DNA from: Trebouxia sp. TZW2008
Lineage: Eukaryota; Chlorophyta; Trebouxiophyceae; Trebouxiales; Trebouxiaceae
NCBI GenBank assembly: GCA_002118135.1
Contig: BDIU01000122.1
Span: 1,602 to 12,586 of the forward strand
Direction of reading: 5' to 3'
Length of the DNA stretch: 10,985 bases
How positions within the stretch are numbered: position 1 is the stretch's first letter; each line of letters begins with the position of its first letter. This document shows, piece after piece, positions 1 through 8,600 of the stretch. Below the pieces are notes generated by a model. The model had not been told where the DNA came from. It worked only from the letters and a program-made list of their open reading frames with translations, and did no database searches. A program made the translations under genes and the position numbers.

Positions 1-220
1 GTGCTTGGCTGGTTTGACAGTTGGAGATCGTCAGCTGAACTGTCAGTCGCAGGCACTTCCGTTACGTCTGCTGTTTTGCCTTGAAGTTTCTTTGGCATTT
101 TCTTTGTGCGTTCGGATCTGCGCTGCGCTACGGGGGTTGCTACTTCTCTCACATAATTCAAACCATCTGCAAGATTTTCTGACAAGGTGTCAACCAAACT
201 CGTCAAGACCATAAGGCCTG

Positions 221-246
221 TGCGCTGCTGCTGTGCGCTGCTGCTG
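221..246. repeat. Perfect 13-bp tandem duplication
   Basis: TGCGCTGCTGCTG occurs twice in direct succession (221-233 and 234-246) with no mismatch. It lies immediately 5' of the large inverted repeat and is probably a replication-slippage product. Confidence 0.9.
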
Positions 247-250
247 TCTT

Positions 251-341
251 GCAGCAACCACGTGCTCGTTCTGGTTGTACGAGAGAGAGAGAGGTTTTAC
301 ATCCCTCCGTCGTACAACAAGAACGGGCATGTGGTAGCTCC
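251..341. repeat. Long imperfect inverted repeat (32-nt arms, 27-nt loop)
   Basis: The arm at 251-282 is complementary to the arm at 310-341. By hand, 27 of 32 positions are Watson-Crick pairs, two more are G-U in RNA (positions 262 and 266 of the left arm), and three mismatch. The last nine pairs before the loop, and the block GTTCT just outside them, are continuous apart from one G-A mismatch. The 27-nt loop contains the GA repeat. A transcript of the + strand would form a long stem-loop of the size of a small-RNA precursor. A short foldback or MITE-like element is the alternative; no flanking target duplication was found. The existence of the repeat is certain, its function is unknown. Confidence 0.88.
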
Positions 342-1102
342 AGAAGCCTCGCTTGTTCAACGATGTTCTTTTCTCTCTTTTAGCCAGATCTAGCTGACGT
401 CAACCCAGCACGTTTCTGTCGACCACGGTCTGATTTCGCAGACAGGGTGCTTACGATCTGCCATGCGCTCACTGTCTGCGTCGGCCTGAACTCTGTGGAG
501 CTACAATACTATAGGAAGACGGCACGGCAAGCGGTGGCTGCTTCGTGCTTGTCCTGCGGCTCAACCTTGGAGGCAGGTGAAGCTGACAGACTCTGTAGGA
601 AGCAGACTGCGTGCAGGAAGGGCAGGGTGCAGTCAGGAAGCACCCGCTGACAGGCTGTGTCGCAGGGTGAACAGACAAAAGTTATCTTGTCACAGTCGAT
701 GGCAGCTTTGAAGGCCTGGCGTCAGTTGTGAGCGTAGCACTAAGATTCCTGGTTGCTGATCACAGCTTTTGACATTCCCACCCTCACGCAAGGTTCGAAG
801 TTACAGAGCAAGGCAGAAGACATACTGTACACAACAGACTGCAAGCTTTTGACTTGGAACAGAGCAGCAGCAGCAACAGCTGTGTGCAGTGTAAGCAGCC
901 TCTCTTGCACATTCAGGTGCACAGCTGTGACTTCCTGCTGCAAATTTGCCTGTGAAATGACATGTTACAGTTCATACACATTTGCAGTGGTGACTTGGGT
1001 GCAGCGCAAGACGCTGTTGTATAGCAGTCAGCTGCCTGTCCATGCTGGTGGATAACGTGGAAGGTGTCATGTTTGCTAGGATCTGACTTTGACCACCATA
1101 CT

Positions 1103-1110
1103 TATATAAG
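1103..1110 (+). promoter_or_regulatory. TATA box for the nuclease-kinase gene
   Basis: TATATAAG is a full-consensus TATA box. It would place transcription start near 1133-1142, about 360 nt upstream of the proposed ATG at 1499. Several upstream ATGs lie in between, the first opening a 26-codon frame at 1158-1238. Either these are uORFs or, more likely, part of the leader is removed as an intron ending at the acceptor-like site at 1492. Confidence 0.6.
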
Positions 1111-1498
1111 AGGGCGCACAGGGTGCTGGCAGGAAGCAGCTTGCCAGTGTGAAAGGCATGTGCTGTGCTGAGTGCTGTGTTGACTATTTCAGCTGTGCTT
1201 GTTCCCTTGAAGGGCGTTTTTGCATCTCTGTGTTTTGATGCTTGCGCTTGGCAAGCAGCAGGACTAGTTTGGCCCAAGCAACTGTTACAGCTGTTTCTTT
1301 GTTGCAGACACCCTGCATTGACGGTGATCAACGGACACATGGGCAAAGCAACCTTCAAGATTCGTCATGCACTTATCCTTCTTTGACACTGACTGCTCTG
1401 CAACTGATGCAGCACACTTGTAGTGCAGCCTCTAAAGTCATTGTTTTGGTCTTGTGTCAGCTACAAGGATTTGTACATGCTTGTTGCTGCAGGTGTCA

Positions 1499-4400
1499 AT
1501 GGTTACGGTAGCACAATTCATTGATTCCATTGAGCATCTCAATGCAAACAGCAAGGCTGCTTTGAAAAAGCATGTGCAAATGGATGATTTTGGAGCCAGA
1601 TTGGATGCTGACTGTGATGACCTGTTCAAGGAAGCTTTGCGAGAAAACCTGCCAATAACGTTCAATGCCCTCCAACGTACAGCAGCCAAGCGAGTCCTAC
1701 AACAGCCTGGTGAGTACTTCTGTTTTGTCCCTCAGGTGTTGCTATGTTGCTCTTGCTAGCTTGTACATCTCCTGATGTCTTGCATTTTCCTTTGCAAGTG
1801 TGCTTGCAACTTCATTCAAAGCCTTTGAGCGATGAAGCTTACAATGTTTTTTTTCGCTTGTGGTCCTTAAATTTGCCAATGTCAAGTCGCTGGCCACGTG
1901 AGATGTACCACACTTAGTTGCCTTGTTTTGCCATTTTTGGCAAACATCACATAATCTCATTTAGTCTCTGGTTGCAGGCGTATCTGGAGCAACTGCTTCT
2001 GTGAGTGATAGCATTGGGGTCATGCAAGCTCTGTTAACCCCCTTTTCTGAGACAACATTCCCATGCACAATGATGTTGAACAATTATTGTGGCTGAGTGT
2101 GCTAAGTATTGAATGTACATGTTATACTAGGCGTGTTATACTAGGCGTGTCAGTCCGCAAGCCAGGCAAGATGTCTCACACTAGCAGCTGCTTTCTGCAT
2201 GGCGAGGTGAGTGTTGATGCAGCACTCAAACCCTTGGCTTTGCTTTCATGAAGCAGCTTTCTTTCTGAGCTCTGCACTTGAGGTTGTTGTGCAAAGCGCG
2301 TATGAATGCGACTAACTGTAAACCAACAAGATACTTATTGCCCTTTTTGCCCTTGTGTACATTGACTTTGCACTACGCTGCCAAATGATTATTGCAGCTC
2401 ACTCAGCTTGTGCAACCGCCTCAGCATTTGAACATGTGGCAGCATGCAAAGCTAAGCTGGCGTTTCACAGCATTAACAGACCCAGCGCTGATGTCATTAC
2501 TTTACTGTGTGCAGCACCACAGGCGTCAGCCACGCTAACAGCTAGGCAGCAGCAGTCAATAGCTGCAGGTACGCATCCAGTCCAGAAGCACATGTAGTAG
2601 TGAGCACATTAAGTTTGCATCCTTGTGAGCTGTCGAGCTGGTCAAAAGCTGGAAGTTGGTGCTGGGCATGCGACGCACATGCGTAGCAAGCTTCACCTGC
2701 ATGGCTGAATGAGTTTTCAGCCCCTAACCTCGCTCTTGTCATGCTCAAATGCTTCTGTACGCTGTATACATGCCATGACCCTCAGCTTTGAATGCCTGCC
2801 CGTTCTTGAATCATGCGTCTGCTGCTTTGCAGTCTTGTCCCCAGATGTTATTTGCTGTCATGCAGAATCATGCCTTATGAGTCTGCCTTGTGCTGCAGAT
2901 GAGACTGGCGAATATGTGCGCCGACTGTTGGAGCCTGCTTTACATACTGTCCCAGCAGCTGTTGACATTCAAGCCTTGTTCGATTCTGCGCTGCACATAT
3001 CAGGCACCCCTCCCTTCCCAGTTCCAGATGTGTTCTATGAGTCTCAGAGGCTGCAGAATAAGGACATGGAGTTTTACTTGGCACCAGTCTCACAGTCTGG
3101 CGCTGTAACACTAAGCTCTGCAGTACACACTGTACTTTGCAAGCAATTTCCAGTTGGGGCAGAGATGGTGCAAGCAGGTTTGCTTCCAACTAGTATTTTT
3201 GGTCTGCTTGCCAGTGCATTGCATGGGCTGTGCTCTCCACCAGGCTTGTAGGCAGCTTGTGTGCTTTGCTGCTGATTATGTCAAGCAATGCGACGTGTCA
3301 GCGGTTTGAAGCCATGTTCATGCTGCAATGATATCGTGTTTGCACGCAGGACAATTTGACCAGCTTGTTTGTGAGATCATGGAACTCATGGACCAGTATG
3401 CTGGACGCCTGAACTTGAAGCGCAAGCGAAATGAAGGCGAAGCATCCCTGACACTGCAAGCGAAACGTCCAGATCTATGTCTGCTTGTTAGGAATGCACT
3501 TCTTTTCAAGGGCGAAGATAAGCATCAAGAGGCCAGCCTTGACCAGGCGGTGGCTGAGCTAAAGCAGAAAATGCGTCGTTGGAGCCGCAGCTACCACGGA
3601 CAGGTGAGTCTGTCACTATCCCATTGCTGTATGATTGTTGCTATGACTGCGCAATGCAAAGAGAGTGCATGCGGTTTGCTTGGGATGGTTGTCTATCATG
3701 GAAGCAAAAGTCTGCCATGAGGCATATTGTGTATACAGGTGGAATTTTTACTCTGCTATGCAATGGCGGGAGGCCACGTCAGGTTTTGCATGCTGCGTCG
3801 TGATGCACCAGACAGCTGTATTGTTCTAAGCGGTGACCACAATATCTATGCAATCAGAGGCAGACTAGAGCTTTTGCGCATTGCTGTCTTGTTGTATCGC
3901 ATTCTTACCATTCAGCAAACTCAGCTGCCAAGTGACGCTGTGCCACTGGGTAGTGAGCTGGAGTTCTCTAGTGGCACAACAATCACCATCATGGAGGACT
4001 ACATCATAAAACGTGTGGACATTCAGAAGCAGCCGCATCTCATCGACCAGCTGGCAGAGCTTCAAGAGCTGTACAGAGCAACAAAAACTAGTCAGCACCT
4101 CATACGGTCTGAGGAAGGTCCACACATTCGCAACAAATACACAGTTATTTTGTCTCCTTTTGGTGATCAGCTTTGGTCTGGTTCTGTCTTCACTGGAATA
4201 ACATCACTGTCGCAGCTCCAAGCAGCCATTAGATGCGTACTGCTTGCCCTCAAGGACCTTCACACTGCAGGCTTTGCACATACCGACATCCGATGGCCAA
4301 ACGTGATAAAGTGCAGCGCTGATGCATTTTGCTTGATTGATCTAGAAACAGCTGTGAAGTTGGGTTGCAAGTGGGACATTGGGAAGCATGGGCCTCACCG

Positions 4401-4593
4401 TAATGCTTGGACAGGAAACACCTTGACCGGAGGCAAGTATACAGCAGAGTCAGACTTGGAGTTGGTGGGACACATGCTGACAGAACCTGGGCTGCCACCT
4501 CTTGGTGAATTTGGTTGTCCTTTTGCTGAGGTCTTGATGGCCAAGTCTGTTTCATTGCAAGGTGCTCTGCAGCACATCTGGCTTCAGTCGTGA
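1499..4593 (+). CDS. Crinkler-like nuclease-kinase protein (PD-(D/E)xK nuclease + protein kinase), multi-exon
   Basis: The proposed exons are 1499-1709, 1978-2000, 2188-2206, 2398-2568, 2899-3177, 3350-3603 and 3739-4593. Together they give 1812 nt and 603 residues, in phase at each junction. ATG 1499 is the first in-frame ATG after a stop at 1433. Residues 1-84 are helical and may be SAM-like (weak). Residues 235-330 resemble a restriction-endonuclease fold: helix glutamate E243, a basic NLS-like KRKR (258-261), then P275-D276 and, 13 residues on, E290-x-K292, which is the PD-(D/E)xK signature. Residues about 385-595 form a kinase-like domain: candidate lysine K410 (YIIKRVD), catalytic loop H500-T-D502-I-R-W-P-N507, metal-binding D520 in IDLE, and helix-F D558 in SDLELVG. 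No clear glycine loop is seen, but the catalytic residues are kept. Nuclease plus kinase is the layout described for CRN-type effectors, thought to act in the nucleus. A classical LxLFLAK header is absent. The kinase and nuclease exons are well supported. The two micro-exons (1978-2000, 2188-2206) are chosen on GTGAGT donors and phase; skipping both also keeps frame. Confidence 0.82.
2121..2148. repeat. Perfect 14-bp tandem duplication in an intron
   Basis: GTTATACTAGGCGT occurs twice head to tail (2121-2134, 2135-2148) without mismatch. It lies in the proposed intron 2001-2187 of the nuclease-kinase gene. This looks like a recent slippage event with no visible function. Confidence 0.9.
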
Positions 4594-5695
4594 TCTCAGA
4601 GTCATGTACAACATTCTGATGTTTGATGTCATTGCAAGCAGCAGCATGTCAATGAGTCCTTCCCATAGTAATCATAGTGTCTTGCAAGTACTTTCTTTTA
4701 CATTATGTCAAAACACTGAGGAGGTTCAGGGTTGCTGCCTAGGAGAGCAATACCGTACAGCACGCAGTATGCTACAATTCCCAGCCAAAAGGGCCTTTGG
4801 GACTGTATCTCAAGTTGATGGACCCAATGCAAATGTGGGGGTATGCAAGGTTCTGGTCCAGCGCAAAATTATGCTTACCCATGTTGATCACAGCAGCCTG
4901 TTGAGATTTGGTGATGTGTACATATTCAGTCAACCATTCATGAGCTGGATACGTACCAGGCGGTTAGTCATGCGTGCATTATGCAGCGCTCCAAACGGCC
5001 TATTTAGCACGCTATAAGCTGAACTCGTGGGAATTTTAATAAGTGAACAGCAACATGTGATGATGAGTACTGTGTGAACTGCTCAGCACGACACCTGATT
5101 TCAACACAGCCATCTACCACGGGGGTTTCTGCAGTGAGGTATGTATTGAACCAAGCTTGTTGATGGCACGTCCCGCTTTCATGAAATTGCATGATCATGT
5201 TTTACCAGGCAATCACTAATCCGCCTTATGGGTTTTGCCGTTCGAATTCGGCAAAGCTGCTTGGCTGTAGCACACTGTGCGATCAGCTCTGTTGGTCCAC
5301 ATGGCTGCTGCAGTGCAGATTTGTTCCCAGCTAGTGCGGTTCGAAGGCTAGACAAATTTTGCAACCATTGCTTCCTTCGTCTGCTGCGGCCGGCTATCAT
5401 TCGCTAAAGCCCATTTCCCAGAATGTCTTGATTTTCTGAACATTTGATCAGGTTTCTCTGACACATGCGATCAGACTTTGTTGGCTGGCCAAAGCATGTA
5501 AATCTCTTATGTCTCTCTCTCAGCATTGTCTGCACTCAAAACACACACACCTTTGGACAGACAAACGAGATGAACGCAGCATGCGCAGCGCGATGAAGCC
5601 CTGTTCTGGGAATTGCCGGCTCGACGCGGCACCTCACGGAGTTCTCAATCCAGCACTTGTGTGACGTCTTCTTCGGCACAGCGACCTGGCGCAGA
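4594..5695. other. Spacer between the nuclease-kinase gene and POT1
   Basis: This stretch should hold the 3'UTR of the upstream gene and the promoter and 5'UTR of POT1. A + strand frame stays open to 5017 (about 140 codons from the preceding stop codon region), but its translation has no recognised motif, good splice partners are missing, and open frames of this length occur by chance in the other frames here. TGTAA, the polyadenylation signal common in green algae, occurs at 5495-5499, but it is 900 nt from the stop, so I do not assign it. A hairpin lies at 5231-5258, and CT (5511-5520) and AC (5541-5550) microsatellites lie upstream of POT1. No TATA box is evident for POT1. Confidence 0.55.
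5231..5258. other. Short hairpin with TTCGAATT loop
   Basis: TTTGCCG (5234-5240) and CGGCAAA (5249-5255) form a perfect seven-pair stem around an 8-nt loop TTCGAATT, extendable by three outer positions with G-U pairs. The loop resembles a tRNA T-loop, but stem geometry and the lack of the other arms argue against a tRNA. Role unknown. Confidence 0.5.
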
Positions 5696-8600
5696 ATGTC
5701 ACGACAACAAGGCCCTTCGTACGACTATGTGATGCTTGCAGAAGCAACTGAGCAACAACGCTGGGCCAACTTGTATGCTGTTGTTGTGGAATGCAGCGTC
5801 CCAAGGCCAACAAAGGGCAGCGGTAGGCTGCTGCCGATATCAGCTTTGTGAGCCGGCAAATCGCGGTCGTGTCGACTGCTTGAACGATCACGCAGATATG
5901 GTGAGCAATTTGCGGCTGGTAGACCCATCTACGGCCACAAACCCTCAATTCCCCGAAGGACTAGAGATGCTAGCATTTTCTGCGCAGCAGCATCATTTAC
6001 CCATGCTCAGACGAGCAGGAGACATCATTAGGCTCCATCGAGTCACGGTACAATGCCTGATCCTGGTGCATTCTTGTGATCTTTGTTGCCCTTTCAAGCA
6101 TCAGCTCAAGCATTCTGGCTGTCCAGGTCACGCAGTACAATGGTAAGCCACAGCTTATTGCTAAAATACACAAGGCAAAGGAGTGCAGCTTCTGCCTTTT
6201 TGACGGCAGAGCAGAGGTATCAGTCTCTGCATAGTCACAAGTGCAATCATAATGCGTGTAGGTACAACATCATGTCATAGCTATAGCACAATCATGCTGC
6301 ACAGCTGACCATCAACACACTTGGCGTCAGATGCAGTGCAGGGTAGCAATACACCATACCAAGTGAGCTCGGAATCATACACTTATGAAGGCAGAGACTC
6401 TAGCGTCATCACAGCCTTGCGCAGCTTTGGACAGCTTCTAAACAGCATGACACTGGGGTCGACAGCATACATGAAGCGCATAAAAGACATACGTGTGGGG
6501 GCGTTCTTTGACGTCATCTGCCAGGTATGTCCAGTCTGCCGCGCTGCGTCGCACATTGTTTCAGCAGTATCAAAAGCATGTAAGGCCGCCCAGGCCTATG
6601 GTAAACCTTGTCAGTTTGCAGTTTCATCTTTTTGTCATGCTGGAACTGCATGACCAGAATACATCAGGCTCTGTATTTCATGAAGTTACTACTACCGAGG
6701 CAGCGCCCTTGGAGATTCAGCAACTTCTGCTTGCAGGTGCTTGCTGTGAATGACAGCACAGATGAGCCTGTTGTCTTTGTCTGGGATGGAACAGATGCTT
6801 TGCCATTACCGTTCACGTAAGAAACAGCATTGATGATGCATACTGCTGACGCATGCTGCGGAGATCAAGCTCCAAGATGAGTAAACAAGCAACCACGCTC
6901 TGGCCTCATGCCTCAATGTGATCCTTTTGCTGATCTAAGCAAGTCATATAGCTGTGGCATGTTCAGCTTTGTTGTCGTTTGGAAGCTTGCCACATTGTCT
7001 TGCCATTCAGCATCACAGCAAACAGAACTCGCTCAGTTGCCCACCTTTTCTTGATGTCCGCAGGGTTGATCAAACAGAAGTTGATGCTGAGGAGAGCTTG
7101 CCAGAAGGGGCTCAGCCAGACCCAGCATTGCTGGCACCTCGCCGGCGAGCAATGCATGTACATGTGAGAAGTTCTGCCTGCTTCTGTAGCATACAAGTGT
7201 CATTTGAATGCACTGCTATATGACAACACAAAGATCGTCAAGGCTTGATAGCTAATCAACCGCAACAGTATATGCAGATGACAACACGTTAAAGTCTGAA
7301 TAGTAACTGATTGCTTCTGCCCATGATTGCGGGTCAACTGAAAAGGGAAATGCTTCAAGCCACAAAATAAAGCTTGCGCATGCTTGCAGGGCGATGGTGC
7401 GCTCAATGAACTGCCAGCTCTAGGCACAGCTCTGCCCATCATTGTAACCAAACCTGAGGCTGCTGAGGGCCCTCCTAAGGGCTCCTTGATACTGCCCTCA
7501 GTAGGCAGCTGGATCAAGCTGCGCAATGTCAAAGCTTGGATTGTTGCTGGCCAGCTTCAAGTAACCCTGATCCCTGCTGCTTTTGACTTGGTAGCACAGC
7601 GCAAATCAAACAATGCTTTTGTTGGTGTATAGAGTACTTGCAGTATGCATGATGTGAGCTGTAGAGTATCTGGCATATGTGGCTCTACCTAAGACCTGTC
7701 CATTTTAGTGCATCTGTAGGGTCGGCTGGTACATGGATCAAGCATAAGCAAGGCGTTAACCATGCATCAGCTCTCGCTACAAGTGCACACAGAGAGACAC
7801 GTCCGAGCCACTTGGTTCTCTGCTTGACGCTATTGACTTACATGCAAGACTATGACATTCTGCTCAACCAATCTCCACAGCAGATGCACTGTATACATTT
7901 GCTTGCGGCTGTTCACAGCATCACAAAGTCCAGTAGAGGCAGTGGTCCAGCAGGGACTTGTGCACCACTCAGGCAAGCTTGTGGGCTGCAATTGCAGGGG
8001 CGGTACCTGCCTAACAGCAAGTGGGCGCCCTGCAGCCCAGATGACAAAGCCCTGGCAGAGGACGAGCAGCGCCTGCAGGTCAACAACGTTGCAGGTGCAC
8101 TATTTCGCTGATGCAGCAAGTGCGTGCATCAAAACGGAAAGCAGTTTTTGCATCATCTTGTCCCTGCTCAGGAGTCTTGCTACAACCAGAATGCAATGGC
8201 TGCTTCCAAATTGCGTTATGCTTCAACAAACATGTTCTTCTGTTGAGAGCCCTTGTAAGATCAAGGTATGCTCTTGCAGTGACCTGTGTGCTAACTTGCA
8301 ATGAAGTCGTTTCATCAGTAGCATTGACAGCTGCTTCTGCTGAAAGCACAGCACTGTTCTGGTGCTACTGAGGGTCAAGCACGATGTGCAGTGACAATGC
8401 TTGCATGAGGCTCATACAGAGTGCATAGCATCATCCAAGTGGCATGTCGTTGCTTTATGCGCTAACACCAAGCTTTTATGCAGTTGCTACATTGATTGAA
8501 AATGTGCCTTGCAGGCTGGGCACCTAGTGATCCCCAGCAGTGGCTTGCAAGAACACACCATTCGCAGCCCTTCACATCCCTGCGTGAGCTTCAGTCACAT

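Larger units (their letters stand above)
1..1498. other. Upstream non-coding region, no supported gene
   Basis: I read both strands of this stretch and saw no convincing coding exon. The open frames are short, rich in Cys/Ser/Leu, and have no recognisable motif or good splice pairing. It contains a 13-bp tandem repeat, a long inverted repeat, a GA microsatellite (281-292), a small hairpin with six-base arms (625-630 with 640-645), and a TATA box at 1103. The last part (about 1135-1498) is probably 5' untranslated sequence of the nuclease-kinase gene: an acceptor-like TTGTTGCTGCAG ends at 1492, seven bases before its ATG, which suggests a 5'UTR intron whose donor I could not fix. An undetected upstream coding exon cannot be excluded. 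Confidence 0.55.

Noticed and set aside
395..402. TGACGTCA palindrome (bZIP/CRE-like site)
   Set aside because: The same 8-mer also occurs inside POT1 exon 4 (around 6509-6516), and it is too short to support a regulatory claim without a nearby promoter.
1158..1238. 26-codon uORF after the TATA box
   Set aside because: The leader probably contains an intron, so whether this ATG is in the mature mRNA cannot be decided.
972..1358. Minus-strand open frame of 128 codons upstream of the first gene
   Set aside because: No known motif, composition like the surrounding non-coding DNA, and it overlaps the TATA box and probable leader of the + strand gene.
4562..5017. Open frame of about 150 codons after the kinase stop
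   Set aside because: It overlaps the kinase end in another frame, has no recognisable motif, and similar-length chance frames occur elsewhere in the window; treated as spacer/3'UTR.
5231..5350. Possible tRNA gene, from two GTTCGAA-like motifs
   Set aside because: Neither motif has a 5-pair T-stem with a 7-nt loop, and no acceptor or anticodon arm can be drawn.
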